Positions 1 through 10,057 of a stretch of DNA of 64,000 nt are shown piece after piece. Made by a program: the position numbers and the translations under genes. The stretch spans positions 1-64,000 of the forward strand of contig CAJNDT010006160.1 of the NCBI GenBank assembly GCA_905221615.1. The letters are read 5' to 3'. How positions within the stretch are numbered: position 1 is the stretch's first letter; the number at the start of each line of letters is the position of its first letter. The DNA is from Symbiodinium sp. CCMP2592 (Eukaryota; Sar; Dinophyceae; Suessiales; Symbiodiniaceae). The notes under the pieces are model-generated. The model made no database searches and was not told the DNA's origin. It saw only the letters and a program-made list of their open reading frames with translations.

Positions 1-610
1 CCTGGTAAGGAGTCTCCACGGAGTTGATGAGGACGGCGAGATTGTAGTAAACATCCGCGTTGACAATGTTCCTGGTCGCGGTGTTCAAATCGAACCGAAC
101 TTGTCCCCTTTCTTGCTCCAGTTCGACCACAGCCAGCTTTGCATCATCACGGATCACTTCCTCATCCACCATAAACCTTGTGATGGCATGGAACTTCCCT
201 CCGTAATCAGCAACGATGTGCTTGAGGCCTCCACCAAATTTGATGACCATGGCGAGGATCTCCCCATAGGGTTTGTCCATGTACTCCTCCGGGGCGGCAA
301 ATAAGCAAGCCTTGAGGATTTCTCGAACTCGAATGGACAGGTCCCCTCCTGACGACAGATTTGCGCATGTGAATAGCAAGACCAGCGGTGGTGCTTTGAA
401 TGCTGCCCACGTGCGGATGAGATCATTGTCGACCACTTTGTCTTTCGTAATCTTTGGCGGGAGCGGTACGCTCTGCGACGAATCCTCAGAGTACATCTGC
501 AGAAACGTGTGGAACTTCATGAACGTCCGCATCATTCCACCAGGTGGGAAAACTTCTTCATGGGCCACTCCCTCGAAGGACAGTTCATAGCCATTGTAGC
601 TTTCTTCCAT
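1..610 (-). CDS. ORF2 of copy 1, N-terminal 203 codons (runs off the window)
   Basis: The first ATG after gag-pol lies at 610. The frame stays open to position 1 and matches residues 1-203 of ORF2 in copy 2, differing only by a few substitutions. No recognisable domain lies in this part. See the entry at 21317-24910 for the full N-terminal half. Confidence 0.75.
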   Translation of the reverse strand, partial: MEESYNGYELSFEGVAHEEVFPPGGMMRTFMKFHTFLQMYSEDSSQSVPLPPKITKDKVVDNDLIRTWAAFKAPPLVLLFTCANLSSGGDLSIRVREILKACLFAAPEEYMDKPYGEILAMVIKFGGGLKHIVADYGGKFHAITRFMVDEEVIRDDAKLAVVELEQERGQVRFDLNTATRNIVNADVYYNLAVLINSVETPYQ

Positions 611-682
611 GGCTCGGGACCCGGTCCTTCCTCCGTGGGAGAGAAGTACCTACCCCTATATGACTTCACGGTTCCAGGTACT

Positions 683-690
683 CTGTAAGA
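683..690 (-). promoter_or_regulatory. Possible splice/trans-splice acceptor between gag-pol and ORF2
   Basis: The 109-nt spacer between the gag-pol stop and the ORF2 ATG contains TATCTTACAG in the sense direction (TCTCTTACAG in copy 2, 24983-24990), a short pyrimidine tract followed by CAG. Dinoflagellate mRNAs receive a spliced leader at such AGs, which could give ORF2 its own capped mRNA. Confidence 0.25.
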
Positions 691-721
691 TACACCCTTC
701 CCCGATCAGTCAGGTCAGACC

Positions 722-1645
722 TTAGTTGTTCCTTAGTCGGGGCTGTCTAGTAGCCCCTCCATCAGCGTTTACACACTGACGTTGCTGCCATGCGGTGTCC
801 TCAGATTCATGTGCATCACAACTGAGACTAGCATGAGCTCGAACAAGGCTGCGAACATTCTTCGCAATTGACCGCCATGACGCTTCAATGCATTGCGACA
901 AACTGTTCCCTGTTTCATGGTCCAAGCAACCAGATGATTTCATCAGCAAACGATCCGCCTCGGGCATGTTAGAGAACATGATCCTGCGTCTACCACCATC
1001 GCCATCAGCACCAACATGATCATCAACCTTAACCTTTGTCACCTTGCCACTTGAAACAAGAGCATGCAACTCTGGCCAAGACCAACATGAACATGAAAAA
1101 GGCATGTCAAGCGAAAAATAGACGTCGGAAAATTCCGCACACTTCTTCAGCAGGCGTTTGAGAGATTTCAAGACACTTCTGAAAACTTTGTACTTCCCAC
1201 CGGAACGTTTCTCACCCCCCACACAAGCCCCTTCGCTACCTCCAGGACTGGCACCTGATCGCAAAAGCGATGCCACGAACAGCACAGGTGTGCGCAGGTC
1301 ATTCCGGCACGACTTCTTCATTGCACCGATAAGGTTATCCTCGTCGGCGCTGGAGCCAATCAGCTCTTTACACGTAATGCGAGCGCATCCCTTAGTGGAT
1401 TTGGACACGGCGTAGCCATTGCCCATGCCACAAAGGTCAACAATTATGCGGTCTGGCTTTCGTCCTTCAGCCTTTGACGGCATAGCAACCAATTTCCCGT
1501 CGCCCGTTGCCTGAAACTTCAAGGTCTTAAGCAATCTCCTGGAAATTTGACTGGTTAACTCGCAGTTATCAGATCGATCCTTAGCGTCCGCATCAGTCAT
1601 GTGCACATGTTTGGCTGAGCACATGTCAGACGACTTAGGATGCAA
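722..1645 (-). CDS. C-terminal end of the gag-pol extension
   Basis: This 307-residue segment contains RIIVDLCGMGNGYA, a Gly/Ser loop (SLLRSGASPGGSE), and DVYFSLDMPFSCSCWSW. From memory, comparable CTGG...EWP...CxYW patterns end many dinoflagellate Copia polyproteins; I cannot name the family or its function. A methyltransferase-like glycine motif (DLCGMGNG) is conceivable. The natural stop of gag-pol is at 722-724, since copy 2 has the same stop at the matching place. In copy 2 this segment is interrupted by a foldback insertion. Confidence 0.65.
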   Translation of the reverse strand: MHPKSSDMCSAKHVHMTDADAKDRSDNCELTSQISRRLLKTLKFQATGDGKLVAMPSKAEGRKPDRIIVDLCGMGNGYAVSKSTKGCARITCKELIGSSADEDNLIGAMKKSCRNDLRTPVLFVASLLRSGASPGGSEGACVGGEKRSGGKYKVFRSVLKSLKRLLKKCAEFSDVYFSLDMPFSCSCWSWPELHALVSSGKVTKVKVDDHVGADGDGGRRRIMFSNMPEADRLLMKSSGCLDHETGNSLSQCIEASWRSIAKNVRSLVRAHASLSCDAHESEDTAWQQRQCVNADGGATRQPRLRNN

Positions 1646-1705
1646 CGCGACGTTTGCGGCAAAGTACTCCCATTCATCCTTGCAGTAGCCGAGCTCAACG
1701 GCGGT

Positions 1706-2074
1706 TCAGGGAGATACAGGATCTCGGAAGATATAACGTTGCCCGTGAGTACACCCTTGGATCTTGATGCTCTTCCACACGGCGTCTTCCTGAAGTCCCT
1801 TGTACTGCTTGGTTTCTTGAACTTGTACGCGAGGAGGCACCTCAATGATGACTTGGTTTCCCCACGATGCCGCTCTGCGCGCAATTCTTTGGACGACCTC
1901 CCCCCATGGGTAGTCCGTCCGCAATCTGGCCCTTTCAGGGTTGTTGGCGATTTTCCGACTCAGCCACGAATTCTTGCCTAACACCCCCGCACCGACGAAG
2001 ATCACGGAGTTAGGGTTGCTTTTCCTTGCTTCCACCACATCGAAGAGGTAGGCGCACATGGCGTCATCAACTTC
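1706..2074 (-). pseudogene. pol C-terminal extension fragment
   Basis: The frame of the extension continues here after the 1-nt deletion. It holds a segment with SVIFVGAGVLG and, later, QVIIEVPPRV, which vaguely suggests an alternating strand-helix fold of SGNH-hydrolase type; this is a guess. It ends in a TGA where copy 2 has GGA. Confidence 0.6.
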
Positions 2075-4215
2075 TTCCCCATACTCAGAACATTCACTTG
2101 CAGCCCAGGGTCGTAGTGAGAATCGGGAGCATGCTGCGCAATGCAGTCCTTGCCAGGGGCATACTCATTCCACCAGTTCTCCTCATCGACTCCTACCAAT
2201 GTCCACACCGTCACTGCCTTTGGAGCATCTTTGATAGTGATACGGTATTTCCAACGGCTGTAAGGATTTTTGTAAGTATGGACCAACCCTCCATCGTGGT
2301 CGAGGAATTGGATCACCAGGCCCTCCTTGGGTTTGTTTTCGGCGAAGTTGACCACGTGAGGCACAATTGCTCCATCATATCCTTGATATTCCCTTTTCTG
2401 TTCGGCCGCATCATGCCATACATCCTCGTACACTGACGACCATTGGTCATAGCCGAATTGAGAGGCTTGACTTTTGGACAGGCCGTTGAAACAAAGAGGT
2501 AATGTAAAGCCCTGGTACCCCCCATGGATGGCACGCGCCAGTGTGACAACCACCGCACGCCATTTGGCGGGCAGGGCGCGCACGTAAGACTGGCCCAAAG
2601 GCGGGTCAGGAGGAGGCAGAAACGGCGGCGCAAGGACGTCCGCAATAGCGGCCGGGCGCAAATGTCCCCGGACCGGATGGTACTGAAACACAGCACGTTC
2701 CACATAGCGGTCGAACTTGCCCGGTTGATCAAGGATAGCAGCACGGTCCTCCATTTGGTGCCACTGCCCTTCACGAAGAATCCAAGTCGACCGAAGGTAG
2801 CGACCAGGCGGCAACGCGGAAGGCGGCCCCCGCAGCATGCGCGGGAACTTGACAACCAGGATGGGGTCCACACTGTCATGTTCTTGCAAGCCTTCCTTAC
2901 TCGACAAGCCAGCGCGATACAACACCTGAGGGAGGATCGGCGTCTGCGTGTATGGAAAACAGGGCACTTCGCTCTTGAACGAGTAGTGCTGTTGACCCTT
3001 CTCATCCGTGCTCTGGGTATGAGTAGGGCGCATCAGATCCATAATCTCTTGGGAGCCGATGATGGCCGGCGGGAAAATGTTGATAAGTTGACACGCATGT
3101 GTCCAGGATACGGAATCCTTGAACGATTTGGTGTGTATGTCCGCCGACATCTTGGCAGTGACCTCATAAGCGAGAGAAACGTAACCCTCCTGAAAGATAG
3201 AGTGCATCCAGCCAACGCAGATGCCGTGGGTACGCTCCAAATGACGCATTGTCGGATTCTTGCCCGTGCGAATCACCCCGATCATGGTCTGGTTGTCGTC
3301 GTAGAAGACGAAGTTGGGGTCTTGACCCCCAAGCTGCTGCCACAACGTGATAGCAGGCAATCCAAGACGTGACATGGCAAAGTCGGCCGCGACATTCTCG
3401 GCCTCAGGTGTGGAGTGACTCAAGCACCCCTGCCTTTTGCTAAGTCCCGCCAAGGGAAACCTTGTGTGAGAACCTTGAATGTGCAAGTGAGCACCGGAGG
3501 TAGATTTCAAACTTTCTCCACAACCTGCATAGTCCGCATCCGCAAACAGTCCGATGGACGAGTCCTCCAAGGAGTTCCCGACCCATCCAATCATCATGTG
3601 ATGTTTGGACTGGTGCACATAGGCCATGAGATGATGAAGAAGAGCATCCTCCTTCTTGGTCCATTTCGTGATCTTGCGTGGGAGATTGTTGATACTGCGC
3701 AGAAGATCAAAGCGGCAAATGCGCGCGGCATAAAGCAATTTCATGAGAATGCTTGCTGCCTGCGGAGCAAGTGCGCCGCGATTAGCCTCGTTGATCTCCT
3801 CTTCCTCTGTCGCCTTGGGAATAGGTGGAGGCGGAACAAGCCGACCATCCTTATCAACAGGCATGGTGTGTCCACACCACGTGCATCGATGGCTTTTACC
3901 TGACTGTGCCGGAGCTCGAGCTGGGTGATTCTTAGTCTCCTCAGCCGGACTCGGCGATGGTACCGTCTTGAATTTTGTCGGATCGAACCCAGTCACGTCG
4001 CAGTACTTCTTGACTGTCAGGTCCAGGTACGTCTCCATGTCGTAGGTAACGGTCTGCACCTTCGTTTTGTCATGCAACGTTGCCTCGCCCTTGGAGATGC
4101 GACAACCCAGATACAAGCCTAGTGGCGTTTCTTCTTCCAATCGAAGTTCTTGGCGCAGCATGTCCCAACCCTTGGGCAGGTTCTCTTTGGGCCCTGCCAT
4201 CTTGAGATCATCCAC
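2002..4215 (-). CDS. RT C-terminal part, RNase H and downstream domain
   Basis: This 737-residue open segment begins at the last three residues of the RT YVDD box. RNase H spans about residues 205-365: D226 in the FADADYAG motif, E271 in STPEAE, D306/D307 in FYDDNQT, and D359 in SADIHTK, the usual order of Copia RNase H. A C-x2-C pair (C111, C114) lies between RT and RNase H. From about residue 400 there is a further region absent from ordinary Copia proteins and rich in Pro and aromatic residues. The last ~25 residues are out of frame after a 1-nt deletion near 2075. Confidence 0.85.
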   Translation of the reverse strand: MDDLKMAGPKENLPKGWDMLRQELRLEEETPLGLYLGCRISKGEATLHDKTKVQTVTYDMETYLDLTVKKYCDVTGFDPTKFKTVPSPSPAEETKNHPARAPAQSGKSHRCTWCGHTMPVDKDGRLVPPPPIPKATEEEEINEANRGALAPQAASILMKLLYAARICRFDLLRSINNLPRKITKWTKKEDALLHHLMAYVHQSKHHMMIGWVGNSLEDSSIGLFADADYAGCGESLKSTSGAHLHIQGSHTRFPLAGLSKRQGCLSHSTPEAENVAADFAMSRLGLPAITLWQQLGGQDPNFVFYDDNQTMIGVIRTGKNPTMRHLERTHGICVGWMHSIFQEGYVSLAYEVTAKMSADIHTKSFKDSVSWTHACQLINIFPPAIIGSQEIMDLMRPTHTQSTDEKGQQHYSFKSEVPCFPYTQTPILPQVLYRAGLSSKEGLQEHDSVDPILVVKFPRMLRGPPSALPPGRYLRSTWILREGQWHQMEDRAAILDQPGKFDRYVERAVFQYHPVRGHLRPAAIADVLAPPFLPPPDPPLGQSYVRALPAKWRAVVVTLARAIHGGYQGFTLPLCFNGLSKSQASQFGYDQWSSVYEDVWHDAAEQKREYQGYDGAIVPHVVNFAENKPKEGLVIQFLDHDGGLVHTYKNPYSRWKYRITIKDAPKAVTVWTLVGVDEENWWNEYAPGKDCIAQHAPDSHYDPGLQVNVLSMGKKLMTPCAPTSSMWWKQGKATLTP

Positions 4216-4227
4216 GTAGATGACAAG

Positions 4228-4386
4228 TCAGAGCTTCATCTGCGGGTGGAAATACAATGATGGCCATTCGTCGCCAATCGGCTTGAATCCTACTTTCTGT
4301 ACCGCGGTATGGCAATGTTGTTCCCACATGGTTCCTGCATCAGTATGTCCATATAGAGCTTTGATCAAGCGACATACAGGTCTACG
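4228..4386 (-). pseudogene. RT middle fragment of copy 1
   Basis: After the 5-nt deletion near 4387 the RT continues in another frame, with the ALYGH...GTMWEQH region typical of the Copia RT (SLYGLKQ-like motif). It ends at a TGA (4228-4230) where copy 2 has a leucine codon, four codons before YVDD. Confidence 0.8.
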
Positions 4387-7300
4387 GATGCCGTTTCGCA
4401 GATGGATGCCATGCTTCATCAGGCAGTTCAACCCAACATGGAGTTCCCGATAGTCTCGCCTGAATGTATGCTTGGATAGCATCCGCCATCTGGACATCGT
4501 TGCCAGGAAGGCATCCGTAATAATCTGCCCACCGTGAGGCGTCAAACGTTGCCGGGGAATTCCCCAAATCCTGAAACAACGCGGCTTCCATATTTTGATC
4601 CTTGACCTGATCACCGAGTAGTACGCCTCGCCCTTTGAACTTCCTGGCAGGATCGTCCTCTTTGAGCTGATAGTTCTTCCCATATATCAGTCCATGTACT
4701 CGCGCCATATGTACTTTCTCACCTTTCTTCTTTGCCTCGGCAACGACATCGTCATATTCACGCGTAGTTGAGAAATCAAACACCTCTTGGTCCCACAATC
4801 CCTTCCACTCTTTCATGAAAGCTTCCATGGCCTTGGGGTTATTGATCATCTCTTTGCGTGTGACGGGTCGAGTGACCATGGCATTGAAGCATGATCCTCC
4901 TGCATGATTCTTTTCCCGATGTACGTTTCTGTGAGAAGTCGTACACGGCATAGACGGAATCCAGTTATCATCCATGACCATATGCGCCGGAACGGCCGGC
5001 ACAACATCTGCCAAGAATTGTTCTTGCGTGTATTGATCCACATAGGACTGTGCCCAGGACCACCCATCGTCGTCATCAAGGGACACGTTAAGTTGCAGAT
5101 CAATTTCTTCACATGGAACAATCTTGGGAAAGATCATGTTGTCCAAAATCTTGGTGACTATCTTCTTTCCTATCGCGGCCTTCTTCCGGTCCTTTTTGGC
5201 AACTCGAGCTTTGTCTCGCTTTTCTTTCTTGTACGCTGCCTTCTTCTCTGCTTCACTCATTTTCTTCCATGCTTCCGGAGAATAGGAATGGATAGGTCGC
5301 CGTGTAGGGAGAGTTCGTCGACCGTCGCTTCGGATCTTGTATGGGACTCCCCTTTTATCGATCTTGCAGGCTTCACCATCAACAGTGAGATATACAATGC
5401 CGTCCCCTTTCTTTCCTGTACTCCAATGCTCGATCTCCTCAGGAGCCAATTTCTTTTCTTTCAAGATCTTGATGATCTCTCCAGGTTCTTCGATGTCTCC
5501 TTCGGGGATGAGTCTACCGGTTGGACCGACTTCGCGGAGCGATCGCCGATCTTTCCCAGTGACCTTTGGTTCAGAAGGAGGCGGTGCTGCACGTAGACCT
5601 AACTCTTTGTCTAGTTCGTCGAGTCTTTTGTCTCCTATGGCATCAATGGCTTCATGTTCTGCCGACTTGAAGACTTCGCCAGACGGCTCCGTCTCTATGT
5701 CAGATGGATCTATGTCCTGCAAATCAGGGTCTTCTCCGGGATCCGGTGGAGGAAGTAGATCGTCTTGATCATCATCATCCCCGTTGCCACCATTTCCTCC
5801 AGGCGGACCGTCATCCCCGTCATCGACGTCTTTTATCTCCTTGCCAGCGAGGTCAACATTGTCCCTGATTCCCTCAATGGTTGAGTTCATCCTCTCGTAC
5901 TCAGCTTTCAGGGGAAATGTTATCTCCTCTGGGAAGTAGATAACTTCTGTCTCGTACGGTCTCATCAACTTCCTGGGAACAGATGCGTCCATCGACAAGT
6001 TCGCATTGGCAAATTCCTTCATGTCCCACACGCGATACTTCTTGGACCACCCTTGACCAGCAGTGATGATATATCCGGCAAAAATGCCTGGGATCCCCTT
6101 TGGATCGAACTTGTTGCCATATGTCTTCGGCCTTGTATCCGTCGGCTTGAAGAAGACTTTGGCCCCAAATGGTATGGCTTTTCCCTCGAAGCCCTTTCCA
6201 GTCATTCGTTTCCACGCTGAATCACCATCGCCCTCCACGTCTTCAATGTTGAGATTCTGCATCACGCAATTCAGCGCAAAGGACCAATATTGGGCGGGTA
6301 ATCCGGCGTGTAGCATGGATGCGGCGACTGTGTTGATCACTTCTTGATTTGATCGTTCAGCGAGTGAATTGTTACTGGGTTTCCCTGGAAGGGAATGATC
6401 TATCACGATCCTCAACTGCGCCATGGCCGAATCGAACTCTGGTGCTTCATCACTGTACGCCATGTTAATCTTGCGTCTCCCCATTAGGCGTCTGATGGCC
6501 ATGACGACCTCGTCAGTGTTCCTTGAGGCCGTGGGAATTGCTGCGATCATTTTGGTGGCGATGTCTCTGATGACTAGAACTTCACGTGCTCCGTCATCGA
6601 GTCCGATGCCTGCTTCGGCGGCCTTGCGCATATCGAGGAAGTCGAATGTTACGAGATCCCCCCAGTGTTTGATCACACGTTGAAACGCACCTCGTTGTGT
6701 CCGCAAGTGCTTCATCTTCGCGCGTATGCACGATTCACAATATGGATTGCGGTAGCGATGTGTACACAGATGTGCCAACGTCTTTGCTTCGGCTTTCAGT
6801 GTTCCGACTCTGGCCTTGCGGCTCGGCGCACCGTCGCCTTCCACATCAATGATCATCTCATCGTCACCGTACAATGGAATTTCACCCACTCCTGCTCCTT
6901 CGTCGTCCGGAGGTCGTCCGGCCTCGGACTCTGGTACTTCTTCTATAGGAGGTTCCTGGGGTTCAGGGTCAGGAGGTCGTTCATGAGCGTCACCTTCTTC
7001 TTCTGCTTCAATTTCGCTCGGTGCAGCTTCAGCGGCAGCTGCGACATTGACGTCAACATCACCCGCGGTTAGCACACCCTTGAAGATTTCGGTGATTGCT
7101 TTGGCCTCCGCATCATCATGAACTAGTGACTTGGAACTCCCGGCACGAATGTACGGAATGTCACCGTTCACGAACAGAGATATTCTCTTGCCCTGCGGGT
7201 TGATCATGAATGGTTCCCTTCCGGGTGGCCACACGAACCCGTAATTGAAGTTCATGCATCTCTTGCCTATGGAAAGCACCGACGGTGTGTCTTCCAACAC

Positions 7301-10057
7301 ATAAGCGTTGATCGGTTCCTCGAACGACTCAGTCTGGAAGTTCGACACAAGATCGGTATCGGTGATCCCATTTGCTGTCTGAAATGATATGGGCTCTGGA
7401 GTCACGAGTGTCTCGAGACTGTGCTTCTCGATCTTCTTCTGAGATATGAGGTCATGGCCACACCCAGTGTCCATGAGAAACTTGATCTTCTTCTTGAGGA
7501 TGACTGGTTGAACCATGCATTTGAACACACCTTGATTGATGATCCGTTTGCTGTGCGCAGCATCGAGTTCACGCTCAACGATGGAATCCTCACCGTCGTA
7601 GAAGGAAACTTCTTCCACCCGAGACGTTCCTGGGATCCGTACGAATGAAACTCGATCTCCGCATTGATCATCATCGTCGTCAACCATGTCTCTCATGATC
7701 TGTGCCCTCAATCTCGCTTTGTGCTTAGCGAATTCCAAATTCACGGCGCGATCCTCATCGTTGACAAGCGCTTCCATGTCGACGTACTTCACCTTCCGTT
7801 CTTTGTCCTTCTTCGATTTTCTAGGACACGAAGAAGTGAACTTCACGTCGCCAGCGAATGTCACGTTGCGCTTGATCTCTTTTCGGGTCGACGTAGTCGG
7901 TCCCGAGGATTCGTCGTCGGTTGAACAATCCGAGTCAGCGTCGCTGTCAGCGGATGGACAATCTGACTCTTCCTCATCTTGTCTTGAAGATCGCTTCCAT
8001 ATAGCCGGGGCTGATGGATTCCACCTTCGGCACAATCTAATGGCGGGTGCCGCAGGGAGTGCCTTGGCCTTGGCATTCGGCTTCGCTGGAGCTGCCTTTG
8101 CTTCGGATTTGGCTTTGGCTTTTGCCTTTGGTTCCGGAGCTGGGGTAGCTGCGGCCTCATGCTTGAAAGGACAATTCTCTCTTGAGCACGAGCCTGTGTT
8201 CTTGAAAGAGTAGCATATCCTATTTCCTCCTCCTCCAGACGGACTTGGAGTTCTCGTCCTCGGCGTAAAGGGTCGCTCTGGAGTCTTCTTCGAGTGACTG
8301 AATGGGCACTTGTCACCATTTCGACACCCTGCATCTGTGAAATGGAACTTGCAGCGGATTTGCTTCTTGCTCTTGTCGCCTCTGTTGTCCGCTGACTCAC
8401 TCCTCGTCTTCTTCTTGGGCTTTGGCTTGGTCTTCGCATGACTCTTCGCTTTGCTTTGAGGTAGTACAGGTGTTGCTTTATCCGGCTTGGTCGGCGAAGC
8501 CTTGACCTTTGCGGATGGAGCTGCATTAGGCGTTGGTTTCTCAGGTACCTTGGCCGGTGCAGCAAGCAAATCCTTGCCCTCAAGCATCTGGCGCAAGCCA
8601 ATTTGGGTCTGAGTGAGATTTGATTGTTCTCGTCTCCGCATGATGGTACGGTCAATGATCTTCATCAAATTGTCGTACGATCGGTATTCATGATTGTAGG
8701 GCAAGTGTTCGTAGTGCATGCCCAACTCCATCTTCATTGCGGGCGAGTCCTTGATCTTGCTGTACAAGCAATCACGGAGAGCTGTTTTGGATGGTATGTC
8801 TTCTGGTCTCATCCGTCCAAGAACTTCCAACCACGTCTGCTTGAACGTATGAAGTTTGTTGTCGCCTTGGTACTGGAGCTTCACCAGATACTCGAGAGTG
8901 ATGATCATGTCGAGACGATCATGCGTTCGAAAACTTTCATACATCATCGCAATGATTTGTCGTCCTTTGATGATCTTCCCTTCGGGCCTGCTGATGTAAT
9001 CGTTGGCCTTCCGGTTCACTTCCAGGTACAGATCAGCGGACTTGTCACCACCAGCGCGTAGCATTGCGACCATGGCGACTCCCAATTTGACGTCTATGCT
9101 CTTGAACTTCTTGTGACCTGAATCGTTCAGTGCTTCGACATCAGGGAATGGATTGAACGCTGGTGCCAACCATAACATCCAGTCCTCATGATTTGGGTCG
9201 GCTGATGCTCCTAGGACATTCGCCGTGCATACGGACCGCCAGTTATTCAGGTGAGTGAGAGTAGGCCATGGAGGAACTGTCACTTTATCGGCCTCTCTCT
9301 TGGAAATTCTCACCTCCGTGATCTCAGGATCTGCGTCTCCATCGGGATCACGTGCATGAGGGTCAGGATCCGGTTCAGGTTTGCCTCCGCCGTTCTTCTT
9401 CTTATCATCATCGTCATCATCAGGCGGATCTGGAGGGTCATACCCCGTGCCGGCCCCTTCATCTCGTTCTCCCTCTTCGTTCTCGTCGCCAGCTTCATCG
9501 CCGTCATCGTCTCCATTGCCTTCCTGAATCGTTTCAGCGAATAATCTCCACTCATCACGATCAGCTCTGAGACGTTGTTCGGCTTTCTGGGCCTTGAGTA
9601 CTTCGCTTCGCAGATCAGCAATCTTCTCTTCGTACTGTTCCGCGACCTCTTTCTCGATCTGACGTCTCCTTGCCTCATGGATGGAAGCATCGAAGGTGAC
9701 AGGGGCACCATTGGGGTCGTTGCCCCTCTTAGATGCGATAATGCCGTCGATACCAACAGGTCTTGAGGAGCTGGCAGATGCCGTGGACTTCGATCCCAAC
9801 ATCCCGCGATCCTCCAAGAGTTCACGTAGCTGTCGGTCACGCACGGCTGCCGCATCACTTTGCCCATGAAATCCGCTTGGTATGCCAAACAGAGTGGCTG
9901 CACTGGGCGTGGAACGCGCATGTGCTGGACTGCTAATGCCTGGCACGTAGTGCTCGGGCATTGCATCCGCCACGATTGGCGTTGAGTAGGATCTATCTAC
10001 CTCACCTTTGATGCGGCCAGTGAAGAAGTTTCCACCGGTAAATGGGATGCCATCCAT
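4382..10057 (-). CDS. gag-protease-integrase-RT (N-terminal part) segment of Copia polyprotein
   Basis: This is a 1,891-residue open segment. Residues 250-480 are a gag-like helical region. Two CCCH zinc fingers follow: C569-x8-C578-x5-C584-x3-H588 and C615-x8-C624-x4-C629-x3-H633. The aspartic protease has D863-T-G in an LMDTGCG context. The integrase has an HHCC zinc site (H1096, H1100, C1107, C1110) and catalytic D1139, D1203 and E1234, followed by an FDPKGIPGIFAGY-type motif near 1320. Acidic linkers surround these domains. The RT begins near 1785, and the frame ends within the RT because of a 5-nt deletion. The apparent start at 10057 is an internal Met; the true frame comes from 11634. 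Confidence 0.9.
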   Translation of the reverse strand: MDGIPFTGGNFFTGRIKGEVDRSYSTPIVADAMPEHYVPGISSPAHARSTPSAATLFGIPSGFHGQSDAAAVRDRQLRELLEDRGMLGSKSTASASSSRPVGIDGIIASKRGNDPNGAPVTFDASIHEARRRQIEKEVAEQYEEKIADLRSEVLKAQKAEQRLRADRDEWRLFAETIQEGNGDDDGDEAGDENEEGERDEGAGTGYDPPDPPDDDDDDKKKNGGGKPEPDPDPHARDPDGDADPEITEVRISKREADKVTVPPWPTLTHLNNWRSVCTANVLGASADPNHEDWMLWLAPAFNPFPDVEALNDSGHKKFKSIDVKLGVAMVAMLRAGGDKSADLYLEVNRKANDYISRPEGKIIKGRQIIAMMYESFRTHDRLDMIITLEYLVKLQYQGDNKLHTFKQTWLEVLGRMRPEDIPSKTALRDCLYSKIKDSPAMKMELGMHYEHLPYNHEYRSYDNLMKIIDRTIMRRREQSNLTQTQIGLRQMLEGKDLLAAPAKVPEKPTPNAAPSAKVKASPTKPDKATPVLPQSKAKSHAKTKPKPKKKTRSESADNRGDKSKKQIRCKFHFTDAGCRNGDKCPFSHSKKTPERPFTPRTRTPSPSGGGGNRICYSFKNTGSCSRENCPFKHEAAATPAPEPKAKAKAKSEAKAAPAKPNAKAKALPAAPAIRLCRRWNPSAPAIWKRSSRQDEEESDCPSADSDADSDCSTDDESSGPTTSTRKEIKRNVTFAGDVKFTSSCPRKSKKDKERKVKYVDMEALVNDEDRAVNLEFAKHKARLRAQIMRDMVDDDDDQCGDRVSFVRIPGTSRVEEVSFYDGEDSIVERELDAAHSKRIINQGVFKCMVQPVILKKKIKFLMDTGCGHDLISQKKIEKHSLETLVTPEPISFQTANGITDTDLVSNFQTESFEEPINAYVLEDTPSVLSIGKRCMNFNYGFVWPPGREPFMINPQGKRISLFVNGDIPYIRAGSSKSLVHDDAEAKAITEIFKGVLTAGDVDVNVAAAAEAAPSEIEAEEEGDAHERPPDPEPQEPPIEEVPESEAGRPPDDEGAGVGEIPLYGDDEMIIDVEGDGAPSRKARVGTLKAEAKTLAHLCTHRYRNPYCESCIRAKMKHLRTQRGAFQRVIKHWGDLVTFDFLDMRKAAEAGIGLDDGAREVLVIRDIATKMIAAIPTASRNTDEVVMAIRRLMGRRKINMAYSDEAPEFDSAMAQLRIVIDHSLPGKPSNNSLAERSNQEVINTVAASMLHAGLPAQYWSFALNCVMQNLNIEDVEGDGDSAWKRMTGKGFEGKAIPFGAKVFFKPTDTRPKTYGNKFDPKGIPGIFAGYIITAGQGWSKKYRVWDMKEFANANLSMDASVPRKLMRPYETEVIYFPEEITFPLKAEYERMNSTIEGIRDNVDLAGKEIKDVDDGDDGPPGGNGGNGDDDDQDDLLPPPDPGEDPDLQDIDPSDIETEPSGEVFKSAEHEAIDAIGDKRLDELDKELGLRAAPPPSEPKVTGKDRRSLREVGPTGRLIPEGDIEEPGEIIKILKEKKLAPEEIEHWSTGKKGDGIVYLTVDGEACKIDKRGVPYKIRSDGRRTLPTRRPIHSYSPEAWKKMSEAEKKAAYKKEKRDKARVAKKDRKKAAIGKKIVTKILDNMIFPKIVPCEEIDLQLNVSLDDDDGWSWAQSYVDQYTQEQFLADVVPAVPAHMVMDDNWIPSMPCTTSHRNVHREKNHAGGSCFNAMVTRPVTRKEMINNPKAMEAFMKEWKGLWDQEVFDFSTTREYDDVVAEAKKKGEKVHMARVHGLIYGKNYQLKEDDPARKFKGRGVLLGDQVKDQNMEAALFQDLGNSPATFDASRWADYYGCLPGNDVQMADAIQAYIQARLSGTPCWVELPDEAWHPSAKRHP

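Noticed and set aside
2524-3372. Plus-strand 282-residue frame (also at 26921-27769)
   Set aside because: It lies opposite the pol gene, is preserved only because the two element copies are nearly identical, and has no protein-like features.
7686-8213. Plus-strand Ser/Ala-rich frame opposite gag
   Set aside because: Shadow of the Lys/Ala/Pro-rich gag linker.
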